Made by a program: the position numbers and the translations under genes. Shown here in pieces: positions 1 through 6,762 of a stretch of DNA of 6,889 bases. The stretch comes from Paracraurococcus sp049315625 (GTDB taxonomy: Bacteria > Pseudomonadota > Alphaproteobacteria > Acetobacterales > Acetobacteraceae). The stretch spans positions 1 through 6,889 of the forward strand of contig JBMOJU010000283.1 of NCBI GenBank assembly GCA_049315625.1. The letters run 5' to 3'. The first letter of the stretch is position 1, and every line of letters begins with the position of its first letter. Below the pieces are notes generated by a model. The model ran no database searches. It was given only the letters and a program-made list of their open reading frames with translations, and had not been told where the DNA came from.

Positions 1-386
1 ACATCCTGCACGCCGGGCACGTATCCCTGCTGCGCGCCGCGCGGCGCCGCTGCGACCGGCTGGTGGTGGCGCTGAACACCGATGCCAGCGTCGCGCGATT
101 GAAGGGGCCCACCCGGCCGATCACCCCCTTGGCGGATCGCGCTGCTGTTATCTCAGCGCTCGCCGCGGTCGATGCCGTCGTCGCCTTCGCCGATGACACG
201 CCGCTCGCGCTGATCACCCTGCTGCTGCCGGATGTTCTGGTAAAGGGCGCCGACTACAGCATCGACCGGGTGGTCGGCGCCGAGATCGTGCAGCAGGCGG
301 GCGGCGAGGTGGCACTGATCGATCTGCTGCCGGGCCGCTCGACGACCGGCATCGTTGCGCGCAGCCGGGCCACCGCTAGTCTGTAG
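1..386 (+). CDS. hldE: D-glycero-beta-D-manno-heptose 1-phosphate adenylyltransferase (RfaE2/HldE C-terminal domain), 5'-truncated
   Basis: The reading frame enters at base 3 and ends at TAG 384-386, so the N-terminus lies outside the window. The enzyme transfers AMP from ATP to heptose 1-phosphate to make ADP-heptose, the precursor of the lipopolysaccharide inner core, in the cytoplasm. The visible 127 residues open with ILHAGH (bases 3-20), the HxGH nucleotidyltransferase signature. They continue with a VVALNTDASV strand-loop, RLKGPTRPI, PDVLVKGADY and a closing GRSTTGIV. This order matches the E. coli HldE C-terminal domain as I remember it. I cannot tell whether this is a stand-alone RfaE2 or the end of a bifunctional HldE with an upstream sugar-kinase domain, because only about 15-30 residues of the domain itself are missing and what precedes them is unseen. 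The gene sits 39 bases before the first kinase on the same strand, so co-transcription is possible. The family call is firm; the symbol is less so. Confidence 0.9.
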   Translation, partial: ILHAGHVSLLRAARRRCDRLVVALNTDASVARLKGPTRPITPLADRAAVISALAAVDAVVAFADDTPLALITLLLPDVLVKGADYSIDRVVGAEIVQQAGGEVALIDLLPGRSTTGIVARSRATASL

Positions 387-410
387 CCACCGGGATTCGC
401 CCGGCCGATC

Positions 411-414
411 GGAG
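411..414 (+). promoter_or_regulatory. Shine-Dalgarno GGAG for the first kinase
   Basis: GGAG lies 11 bases before ATG 426. It overlaps the alternative in-frame GTG at 414, which therefore cannot use it, and this favours ATG 426 as the start. The preceding bases form a perfect palindrome CCGATCGG (405-412) that includes the first two G of the site. Confidence 0.5.
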
Positions 415-425
415 TGCCCTGCCGC

Positions 426-2510
426 ATGGCCCTGGATCGTGACGGACCTGTGCGTGGCCTGAATGCGGGATCGCTGCGCGGCCGCCCGTTGAGCCTGCGG
501 TCCGGCGTGCTCGGCCTCGTCGCCGGCATCGTCGCCGCCTTCCTCGGCTTCGCCGCGCTCGCGGTGTGGCAGGTGCAGCGCGCCGCGGAGCAGGAGATCG
601 CCGAACAATTGCGCGGCACGGCGCGCGCCATGGCGCTGGTCGTGGACCGCGAATTCAGCCGGGCCGAGGCGCTGCTGCAGGGCCTCGGCCGGCTGCCCTC
701 GCTGCGGGCGGGCGACATGCCGGGCTTCCTGGCCAATGCCCGTGTGGCCGCCGAGGGGCTCGGGATGCCGGTGATCGGCGTCGCCGGCGCGGATGGCCTG
801 CAGCGGACCAATACCGTCGCCTCCTCGGAACGGCTGGCCGCCGGCCTGCCCGCGGCGGCGGAGGCGATGCGCGTCTTCCAATCCGGCCGCATCGAGATCA
901 GCGATTACGTCGACGGCAATGACCCGGGCGAGCCGCGCATCCTGCTCGCCGTGCCGGTCCGCACGCGGCCCGACGGGCCGGTCGCATGGTCGATCGGCGT
1001 GGTGATCCCGCGCGAGCGGCTGACCCAGGCGCTCACCGAGCAGCGGATCCCGGCCGACTGGGTCGGCGCGGTGATCGACCGGCGCGGCACCATCGTCGCC
1101 CGCACCCGGGCGGAGGACGCCTTCGTCGGCAAGCCGGCCACCGCCGATGTTCGCGCCGCCCTGGCCGAGCGCGAGGAAGGCGTGATCGGGCGCAGCACCA
1201 ACCTGGAAGGGGCGACCACGGTGGCCGCCTTCGCCCGCGCCCCGGTCTCCGGCTACAGCGTCATCATCGGCGCGCCGCAGGCCGCCTTCGCGGCACGGCG
1301 GCAGCGGGTGCTGCTGATCCTGCTGGCCAGCGGCCTGCCGCTGGCGCTGCTCGCCGGCGGCCTGGCGCTGCTGCTGGTGCGCCGGGTCTCCGGCGCGCTG
1401 GCCGGCGTGGCGCGGCCCAGCCCGGCCGCACCGCGGCTGCTTGAGGTCGACGCGCTGGCGGATGAGCTGGCGGCCGAGCGGCAGTTGCGCGACCAGGTCG
1501 AAGCGCAGCTGCGCGAGCGCGGGGAATGGCTGGAATCGGCGCAGCAGGCGGCGCTGGTCGGCGTCTGGGAAACCGATTTCGTCCACGGCGTCACCCGCTG
1601 GTCGGCCGGCATCCTCCGCCTGCTCGGCCGGCCGCCGCAGGACGAGGCCGCGATGCCCGCCGGCGCCTGGCTCGCCGCGCTGCATCCGGAGGACGCGCCG
1701 CGCGTGCAGGCGGCGAAGGAGGCCGCGAAGCAACCCGGCGCGGCGCCGCTACGGGAGGAATTCCGCATCATCCGGGCCGATGGGACGGTGCGCTGGGTGC
1801 GTGGCCAGGGGGTGACGCAGCATGCCCCGGATGGCCGGCCGCAACGCATGCTGGGTGCCTGGATCGACATCACCGAGCGCCGGACGCTGGAGGAGGCGCG
1901 CGAGGCGGCGATGCGCCAGCACGACCTGATGGCCGCCGAGATCCATCACCGCATCCGCAACAGCCTCCAGCTCGTGCTCAGCCTGCTGCTGCTGCAGGCC
2001 CGCCGCGCCGTGCCGGAGGCCGCCGAACCGCTGCGCGATGCCGCGACCCGGGTCGCCACCATCGCCAAGGTGCACCGCCGGCTCTATGAGGCCGGGCCGG
2101 ATCTCGCCGGCGATGTCGGCGCCTACCTCGCCGGCCTGGCCGGCGACGTGCATGCCTCGGTGGGCGATACGGCGCGCGGCCGCGACCTGGACCTGCAGCT
2201 CGAACCCGGCGTCTCGCTGGCGCCGGACCGGCTGCCGGCGATCGGCATCGTGGTGACCGAGCTGATCACCAACGCGCTGAAATACGGCGCCCGTCAGGTG
2301 ACCATCGGCCTGCGGCGGGATGGCGGGACGGTGGAGGTCACGGTGCAGGATGGCGGCCCCGGCTTCCCGGCGGATTTCGATCCGGCGCAGTCGCGCGGCC
2401 TTGGCATGCGGGTGGCGATGACCCTGGCGCGCCAGCTCGGCGGCACGCTGGAGGTGGACCGCGGCGCGCCCGGCGGCCGGGTGGTGCTGCGCCTGCCGGC
2501 GGAGGGTTGA
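426..2510 (+). CDS. Membrane sensor histidine kinase, Cache-like sensor - PAS - HisKA_2 - HATPase_c
   Basis: This is a 694-residue inner-membrane sensor kinase, expected to autophosphorylate on histidine and pass phosphate to a response regulator. Numbering from ATG 426, TM1 is about residues 26-50. A periplasmic domain of about 240 residues follows, with a double-Cache-like pattern. TM2 is about 295-318. A charged helical linker runs 340-377, then a PAS_3-type domain about 378-486 ending in GAWIDITERR. The H-box AEIHHRIRNSLQ places the HisKA_2 phospho-acceptor at H508, the histidine just before the arginine. The ATPase has N-box TELITNALKYG (N616), G1 DGGPGFP (from D642) and G2 RGLGM (from 657), with no clear F-box, as usual in this family. 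The N-box begins TEL rather than the HEL typical of HWE kinases, so HisKA_2 is preferred. Such kinases often act in alphaproteobacterial stress or light signalling, but no regulator is encoded here and the ligand is unknown. GTG 414 is an alternative start. The next kinase begins 37 bases downstream. Confidence 0.92.
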   Translation: MALDRDGPVRGLNAGSLRGRPLSLRSGVLGLVAGIVAAFLGFAALAVWQVQRAAEQEIAEQLRGTARAMALVVDREFSRAEALLQGLGRLPSLRAGDMPGFLANARVAAEGLGMPVIGVAGADGLQRTNTVASSERLAAGLPAAAEAMRVFQSGRIEISDYVDGNDPGEPRILLAVPVRTRPDGPVAWSIGVVIPRERLTQALTEQRIPADWVGAVIDRRGTIVARTRAEDAFVGKPATADVRAALAEREEGVIGRSTNLEGATTVAAFARAPVSGYSVIIGAPQAAFAARRQRVLLILLASGLPLALLAGGLALLLVRRVSGALAGVARPSPAAPRLLEVDALADELAAERQLRDQVEAQLRERGEWLESAQQAALVGVWETDFVHGVTRWSAGILRLLGRPPQDEAAMPAGAWLAALHPEDAPRVQAAKEAAKQPGAAPLREEFRIIRADGTVRWVRGQGVTQHAPDGRPQRMLGAWIDITERRTLEEAREAAMRQHDLMAAEIHHRIRNSLQLVLSLLLLQARRAVPEAAEPLRDAATRVATIAKVHRRLYEAGPDLAGDVGAYLAGLAGDVHASVGDTARGRDLDLQLEPGVSLAPDRLPAIGIVVTELITNALKYGARQVTIGLRRDGGTVEVTVQDGGPGFPADFDPAQSRGLGMRVAMTLARQLGGTLEVDRGAPGGRVVLRLPAEG

Positions 2511-2547
2511 CCGCCGGGGTTTCGCTACTTGTGGTGGTGTCTAACTC

Positions 2548-4689
2548 ATGCGATCCCCGGCCTGGGGTGCACCGATGAGCGGGACGAGACCAGGTTCGCT
2601 TCGGCCGGCACGCTGGCTGCTGATCGTCGCCCTGTGTGGGTTCCTGCCGCTCGCCATCCTGTCTGGCTTCGCCATCCGGGACGCGGCGCTGACCTATCAC
2701 GATATGGACGAGGCGCGGCTGCGCGGCACCGCCCGCGGCCTTGCCGCGGCGCTGGACGCCCAGCTCGGCATCTACCTCGCGGTCGCCGACACGCTTGCGC
2801 CATCCCCGATGCTGGACGAGGGTGCCGATCTGGTCCGCTTCCTGCACCACGCCCGGCCGATCGCCGACCAACTGGGGGGCTCGATCATCGTGCGCGGGCC
2901 GCCGCCCGGCTTCGCCGTACTGGGCGATAGCCGGGGCGATGCCGGCAGGGCGGGCATCCCGGATCGGGCCGAACCCCTGCCGGCGCCGCTGGACGCGGCG
3001 CTCGCCCGCGTCTTCACCGAGGCGCGGTCGGTCGTCACCGACCTCTTCACCGGCCCGGTCTCGGGCCGGCCCAACGTCGCGGTGGTGGCGCCGGTGGTCC
3101 GCGGCGGCCGCGTCATCCGCGCCATCGCCTTCAGCGTCGAGCCGGGCGTGCTGCTCGGGCTGCTGCAGCGGCAGGCCCTGCCGCCCGGCGGCTTCGCCAC
3201 CATCGGCGATTCCACCCACCGGGTGATCGCCACCACCGCGGACCCGGGGGGGACGCGCATCGGGATCGACGCGCCAGCCTGGGTCGCCGCGGCGGTCGGC
3301 GACCGGCGCGCAGGGATCATCGACGGCGGGAGCCATCTCGGCACCGATGTGCACTATGCGTTCGACCGGCCTACCGTCGCGCCGGGCTGGATCGTGCTGG
3401 CGGGGAACCCGGTGCCGGTCCAGCAGGCGATGACCTGGCGCGTGGTCGGCTTGTCGGCCGGCGCCGCCGCCGCCTTCCTGCTCGGCCTCGCTGCCCTGGC
3501 CTGGGCCGCCTCGCGCCAGGTGCTGGCCACGGCGCGGCAGGAAGCCGCCGCGCTGCGCTCCGGCCGGGCGGAGATCGAGCGCCTGCTGGGCGGCCTGCCG
3601 GCTTTCATCTTCCTGCGCGACGTGGCGCCGGACGGCACCTCCCGCATCGTCTACCGGGCCGGCGACGGGCAGGCGGTGTTCGGGCTGGCGCCGGCGGAGA
3701 TCGCCGCATCCCTGGATCTGACCCGCCTCGCCGCACCGGAAACCGGCCCGCTCGGGTCATTGCTTCTGCGCGCCCTGGCGGAGGGCAGCGCCACGACGGA
3801 ATGGCGGATCGCCCAGCCGGATGGCAGCTGGCGCTGGCTGCGGACGCATTGCCGCCGGCTGTCGCGCCGGCCGGACGGGGGTGGGGAGGTGGTGGGCTAC
3901 GTCCTCGACATCCAGGCCGAGCGCACCGCGGCGGCGCGCGCCACGGCCTCCAGCCGGCTGGCCGCGCTCGGCGAGATGGCGGCGGGGCTGGCGCATGAAC
4001 TGAAACAGCCGCTGGCGATCATCTCGCTCGCCGCCGAGAACGCCGCCCGGGCGGCGCGCACCGGCCGGCCGGAGGGCGTGCCGGTGCGGCTCGACCGCAT
4101 CGCCCAGCAGGCCGGGCGGGCCGGGGAATTGATCGAACACCTGCGCCGCTTCGCCCGCGGCGCCGAGGCCGGCGAGGCGACGCAGCCGGTGCCGCTGGCC
4201 AAGGCGGTGGAGGGGGCGCTGGCGCTGGTCGGCGGCGCGCTGCGGGAGGCGGGCATCGCCGTCGAGCTCGACCTCGGCGCGCCGCCCGGCCCGCTGGTCC
4301 TGGCGCAGCTCGTGCCGCTGGAACAGGTGCTGGCGAACCTGCTGGTCAATGCCCGTGATGCCTTCGCCGGGCAGCCAGCCGATGCTCCCCGCGTGGTGCG
4401 GATCGTCGCCGCGGCCGAGGAGGCATCCCCCGGCCGGGTCCGCATCACCCTCGCCGACACCGCGGGCGGCATCCCGTCGCAAGTGATGGCGCATCTGTTC
4501 GAGCCCTTCGTCACGACGAAGGATGCCGAGCACGGCACCGGCCTCGGCCTGTCGATCTGCCATGGCCTGGTCCGCGGCATGGGCGGGACGATCGCGGCGC
4601 GCAATGCCGGCGGCGGCGCGGTCTTCGCCATCACCCTGGCCGCCGCGCCGGGCCTGGTCATGGCGCCGGCCGAGGTGGCTATCGCCTGA
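2548..4689 (+). CDS. Membrane sensor histidine kinase, Cache-like sensor - PAS - HisKA - HATPase_c (HELKQP type)
   Basis: This is a second inner-membrane sensor kinase, 713 residues from ATG 2548. TM1 is about 22-43, the periplasmic sensor about 44-297 and TM2 about 299-321. A helical linker leads into a degenerate PAS-like domain about 345-458, ending VGYVLDIQAERT. The DHp helix carries LGEMAAGLAHELKQPL with phospho-acceptor H483. This HExxQP style is shared with DctB/NtrB-like class 4 kinases. The ATPase shows N-box LANLLVNARDAF (N597/N601), G1 DTAGG (637-641, Ala where Gly is usual), F-box FEPFVTTK (651-658) and G2 GTGLGLSI (663-670), so it looks catalytically intact. Start choice is uncertain: ATG 2548 has GGTGG at 2533-2537 with a 10-base spacer, while in-frame ATG 2575 has GGGGTG at 2564-2569 with a 5-base spacer and would give 704 residues. 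The 37-base gap after the HisKA_2 kinase suggests one transcript. No response regulator is adjacent, so partner and signal are unknown. Its 3' end overlaps the opposing hydratase gene by 11 bp. Confidence 0.92.
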   Translation: MRSPAWGAPMSGTRPGSLRPARWLLIVALCGFLPLAILSGFAIRDAALTYHDMDEARLRGTARGLAAALDAQLGIYLAVADTLAPSPMLDEGADLVRFLHHARPIADQLGGSIIVRGPPPGFAVLGDSRGDAGRAGIPDRAEPLPAPLDAALARVFTEARSVVTDLFTGPVSGRPNVAVVAPVVRGGRVIRAIAFSVEPGVLLGLLQRQALPPGGFATIGDSTHRVIATTADPGGTRIGIDAPAWVAAAVGDRRAGIIDGGSHLGTDVHYAFDRPTVAPGWIVLAGNPVPVQQAMTWRVVGLSAGAAAAFLLGLAALAWAASRQVLATARQEAAALRSGRAEIERLLGGLPAFIFLRDVAPDGTSRIVYRAGDGQAVFGLAPAEIAASLDLTRLAAPETGPLGSLLLRALAEGSATTEWRIAQPDGSWRWLRTHCRRLSRRPDGGGEVVGYVLDIQAERTAAARATASSRLAALGEMAAGLAHELKQPLAIISLAAENAARAARTGRPEGVPVRLDRIAQQAGRAGELIEHLRRFARGAEAGEATQPVPLAKAVEGALALVGGALREAGIAVELDLGAPPGPLVLAQLVPLEQVLANLLVNARDAFAGQPADAPRVVRIVAAAEEASPGRVRITLADTAGGIPSQVMAHLFEPFVTTKDAEHGTGLGLSICHGLVRGMGGTIAARNAGGGAVFAITLAAAPGLVMAPAEVAIA

Positions 4690-5146
4690 GCATGTGGGTG
4701 CCGAGGATCTCGATCACCACCGCGCCATCGGCCACCCGCCGGCCGGTATAGAGCACCTTCACCACCCCACGGTCCGGCTTGCTGCGGGAGGGCGCGAGGG
4801 AGTCGATCCGCGCCGTCACCGCGATCTCATCCCCCGGCCGCACCGGGGCCGGCCAGCGCACCACCTGCTCCGCCCCGCCCAGCGAGACCCGGGCGACCCA
4901 GCCGCTGCGGATCACCAGCGCGAAGCAGGCCGCCTGGGTGTGCAGCCCGCTGGCGATGAGGCCGCCGAAGGGGCCGGCGGCGGCTGCCTCGGCGTCCACA
5001 TGGAAGGGCTGCGGGTCCCAGCGCTGGGCGAAGTCGAGGATCTCCTCCAGCGGCATCGCCACGCGGCCGAAGGCGAATTCCTGGCCGGCCGAGAGGTCGT
5101 CGAAGGAGGCCAGCGGGGCGACCGCGGCGGCGGTATCGGGCGGCAT
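4679..5146 (-). CDS. MaoC-like (R)-specific hydratase / hotdog-fold dehydratase
   Basis: This is a cytoplasmic single-hotdog protein of 155 residues, a normal length for small MaoC-domain enzymes that hydrate or dehydrate acyl-CoA-type substrates. Residues 34-69 carry the hydratase signature: EEILDFAQRWDPQPFHVD followed by FGGLIASGLHT. The D44/H49 pair has the D-x4-H spacing of the catalytic dyad in PhaJ-type hydratases. Gln46 stands where Asn is common, a variant I recall in many alphaproteobacterial paralogues. The second half (VRPGDEIAVTARI, then VLYTGRRVADGAVVIEI) fits the remaining hotdog strands. ATG 5146 is chosen because AGGA (complement of 5156-5159) precedes it by 9 bases. An in-frame extension to 5230 adds only Gly/Arg/Pro-rich residues with no family resemblance. 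Substrate and pathway cannot be read from the sequence, and no beta-oxidation or polyhydroxyalkanoate gene is nearby. It is divergent from the SPFH gene and convergent with the second kinase. Confidence 0.85.
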   Translation of the reverse strand: MPPDTAAAVAPLASFDDLSAGQEFAFGRVAMPLEEILDFAQRWDPQPFHVDAEAAAAGPFGGLIASGLHTQAACFALVIRSGWVARVSLGGAEQVVRWPAPVRPGDEIAVTARIDSLAPSRSKPDRGVVKVLYTGRRVADGAVVIEILGTHMLRR

Positions 5147-5242
5147 CGGGGGACGTCCTGGCGGTGTGCCGGCATCATGGCCGCCGGCCTGCCGGGCGCA
5201 AGCGGTGCCGCCGCGAAGCGTGCGCCCCACCGCGCCGCGGAT

Positions 5243-5252
5243 GTGCTATACG
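5243..5252 (+). promoter_or_regulatory. Candidate -10 element for the SPFH-nfeD operon
   Basis: GTGCTATACG is the only TATA-like sequence in the GC-rich divergent region. CTATAC (5246-5251) resembles alphaproteobacterial -10 boxes and is preceded by TG (5244-5245). It lies about 30 bases before ATG 5283, giving a short leader that would still contain the ribosome binding site. I see no good -35 at 16-18 bases upstream. Confidence 0.35.
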
Positions 5253-5273
5253 CCGCCGCAACGACCAACCCAA
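5245..5273 (-). promoter_or_regulatory. Candidate promoter for the MaoC-like gene
   Basis: On the minus strand TTGGGT (complement of 5268-5273) is followed after 17 bases by TATAGC (complement of 5245-5250). The spacing is ideal but the -35 matches consensus poorly beyond TTG. The implied leader would be about 90 bases. This is a low-confidence pattern match only. Confidence 0.25.
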
Positions 5274-5282
5274 GGGACGCCC

Positions 5283-6221
5283 ATGTCCGGTACCGAGATC
5301 GTTCTCCTCGCCCTGCTGCTGCTCGCCATCCTCACCGTCTCCCAGGGCATCCGCACGGTGCCGCAGGGGGAGGTCTGGACGGTGGAGCGCTTCGGCGCCT
5401 TCACCCGGCTGCTGAATCCGGGGCTCAACCTGGTGGTCCCCTTCATCGACAAGGTGGGCCGCAAGCTGAACGTGCAGGAGGTGGTGCTCGACATCCCCGA
5501 GCAGTCGGTGATCACCCGCGACAATGCCTCCGTCCTGGTCGACGGCATCGTCTATTACCGGGTCATGGACCCGGCCAAGGCGGCCTATGCGGTGCAGCGG
5601 ATGGAACAGGCGCTGACCGCGCTGGCGATGACCAATATCCGCGCGGTGATCGGCGAGATGGACCTCGACCAGACCTTGAGCAGCCGGGAGCGCATCAACT
5701 CCTCCCTGCTGGTCATCCTCGACGGCGCCACCGACCCCTGGGGTATCAAGGTCAGCCGGGTGGAACTGCGGAAGGTGGAGCCGCCGGAGAACCTGGTCCG
5801 CGCCATGAACCTGCAGATGACCGCGGAGCGCGAGCGGCGCGCCACCGTGATGCGGGCGGAGGGCGACAAGCAGGCGCTGATCCTCGCCGCCGAGGGCCGC
5901 CAGGAAGCGGCGCAGCGTGACGCCGCGGCGCGGGAACGCCTGGCCGAGGCCGAGGCGGCGGCGACGCGGATGGTGAGCGAGGCCGCGGCCGGCGCCGGCG
6001 AGGCGGCGCTGCGCTACTTCATCGCCGACAAGTACGTGAAGGCGTTCGAGGCGCTGGCCGGCAACCCGAACAGCAAGCTGGTGGTGGTGCCGATGGAATC
6101 CGCGGCACTCGCAGGCGGCGTGGTGCAGGCGCTGGAACTGCTGCGCACGCCGCCGGCCGGCGGGCCGCCGCGGCCGCCGGCCGCCGCGCTGCCGGGGGGC
6201 GGGCCGTGGAACCAGGGCTGA
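5283..6221 (+). CDS. qmcA: SPFH/band 7 (stomatin, paraslipin) membrane protein, QmcA-like
   Basis: This 312-residue protein is about the length of E. coli QmcA. A single N-terminal membrane helix (about 5-21) is followed by the SPFH domain (about 25-180). Recognisable segments are VPQGEVWTVERFGAF, LNPGLNLVVPFIDKV, DIPEQSVITRDN, VDGIVYYRVMDP and GIKVSRVELRKVEPP. A charged, Ala/Glu/Arg-rich region with RAMNLQMTAERERRA and MRAEGDKQALILAAEG (about 175-240) is the coiled coil through which these proteins oligomerise. LRYFIADKYVKAFEAL and SKLVVVPME complete the paraslipin-type C-terminus. Residues 289-312 are a Pro/Gly-rich tail. Family members form large ring or cage assemblies on the membrane and are linked to membrane microdomain organisation and protein quality control; the role here is inferred. 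ATG 5283 is supported by AAGGGA at 5272-5277, five bases upstream. The following nfeD-like gene overlaps it by 16 bases, so translation is probably coupled. Confidence 0.92.
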   Translation: MSGTEIVLLALLLLAILTVSQGIRTVPQGEVWTVERFGAFTRLLNPGLNLVVPFIDKVGRKLNVQEVVLDIPEQSVITRDNASVLVDGIVYYRVMDPAKAAYAVQRMEQALTALAMTNIRAVIGEMDLDQTLSSRERINSSLLVILDGATDPWGIKVSRVELRKVEPPENLVRAMNLQMTAERERRATVMRAEGDKQALILAAEGRQEAAQRDAAARERLAEAEAAATRMVSEAAAGAGEAALRYFIADKYVKAFEALAGNPNSKLVVVPMESAALAGGVVQALELLRTPPAGGPPRPPAAALPGGGPWNQG

Positions 6222-6631
6222 TCTGGGTCCTCGGCGGGCTGCTGCTGCTGGCCGCCGAGCTGGCGCTGCCGGGGATCTTCCTGCTCTGGGTCGGGCTGGC
6301 GGCGATCGCCACCGGCATCGTCATGCTGGTGGCGGTGCCGCCCTTCCCGGCGGTGGTGGCGATCTTCCTGCTCTGCCTCGGCGGCGGCATCGCGCTGGCG
6401 CTGCGGCTGAAGGCGCGCCGCCCGGTGGCCCAGCTGAACACGCCGGGCGCCGGGCTGGTTGGCCGGCACGGCACGCTGCTGCCGATGAACGGGCCGGAGC
6501 TGCGCGTCCGCATCGGCGACAGCGACTGGCCGGCGCGGCTGCCGCGTGACGCCAAGGTGCCGGAAGCCCCGCAGCGGGTGCGGGTGGAAGGCGTGGACGG
6601 CACCGTCCTGGTGGTGCGGCCGATCGCCTGA
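6206..6631 (+). CDS. Short NfeD-like membrane protein (YbbJ type), SPFH partner
   Basis: This is a 141-residue inner-membrane protein with three predicted helices (about 4-22, 24-44, 47-67) and a soluble C-terminal beta-barrel (about 84-139) of the NfeD OB-fold type. The first two helices carry LLAAELALPGIFLLWVGLAA, with the intramembrane Glu18 and PG turn typical of short NfeD proteins. The barrel opens with AGLVGRHGTLLP and closes with VRVEGVDGTVLVVRP. Short NfeD proteins are regularly encoded next to SPFH proteins and are thought to form a functional unit with them; the arrangement here matches E. coli qmcA-ybbJ. Unlike long NfeD proteins it has no ClpP-like serine protease domain. The start is GTG 6206 inside the end of the SPFH gene, preceded by a run of six G at 6194-6199 as ribosome binding site. 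A terminator follows directly after the stop. Confidence 0.88.
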   Translation: MEPGLIWVLGGLLLLAAELALPGIFLLWVGLAAIATGIVMLVAVPPFPAVVAIFLLCLGGGIALALRLKARRPVAQLNTPGAGLVGRHGTLLPMNGPELRVRIGDSDWPARLPRDAKVPEAPQRVRVEGVDGTVLVVRPIA

Positions 6632-6634
6632 TCG

Positions 6635-6662
6635 CCGCTGGCGTGGGCCAGGCGGGCTTTTT
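6635..6662 (+). terminator. Intrinsic terminator of the SPFH-nfeD operon
   Basis: CCGCTGGC (6635-6642) pairs with GCCAG (6647-6651) plus CGG (6653-6655), leaving one bulged G and a GTGG loop. GC and five T (6658-6662) follow. It starts four bases after the nfeD stop codon. The short T-tract and the bulge keep this from being certain. Confidence 0.6.
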
Positions 6663-6678
6663 CAAGATCGGCGCCCGC

Positions 6679-6692
6679 CGCAAATCTTTGCG
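6679..6692. repeat. Perfect 14-base inverted repeat CGCAAA-TC-TTTGCG
   Basis: Six-base arms are separated by two bases, in the intergenic space before the right-edge gene. The small centre makes a hairpin less likely than a dimer-binding operator, but no regulator can be named. Confidence 0.4.
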
Positions 6693-6762
6693 CGGCGTCG
6701 GCGCAACCCGATGCCTGCCCCGGCGTTCCTCGCCCGGCAGCGCAATCACCGATGTTCTTGTC

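Noticed and set aside
390..404. Hairpin CCGGG-ATTCG-CCCGG after the heptose gene as a terminator
   Set aside because: Only five base pairs and no T-tract follows; better seen as a minor palindrome in GC-rich DNA.
153..1733. Long open frame (526 codons) on the minus strand opposite the heptose gene and first kinase
   Set aside because: Its translation is Arg/Gly/Ala/Gln-rich with no recognisable domain. It lies opposite a gene with clear kinase motifs, and long antisense frames are expected at this GC content.
3757..4563. Minus-strand open frame (268 codons) opposite the second kinase ATPase domain
   Set aside because: No family motifs, biased composition, and the plus strand carries intact H, N, G1, F and G2 boxes.
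5147..5230. 28-residue upstream extension of the MaoC-like protein
   Set aside because: Gly/Arg/Pro-rich, unlike the family. ATG 5146 has an AGGA site at suitable spacing.
4779..5282. 168-codon N-terminal extension of the SPFH frame
   Set aside because: The extension would lie antisense to the MaoC gene and displace the membrane helix from the N-terminus. ATG 5283 has a good ribosome binding site and gives the normal family length.
4523..5920. Plus-strand open frame of 465 codons spanning the kinase end, MaoC gene and SPFH gene
   Set aside because: It runs out of frame through three genes with recognisable families, and its translation is low-complexity Arg/Pro/Gly/Ala.
6651..6679. Inverted repeat GGCGGGC ... 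GCCCGCC across the T-tract
   Set aside because: It has a 15-base loop that includes the T-tract and competes with the better-placed terminator stem at 6635-6655.
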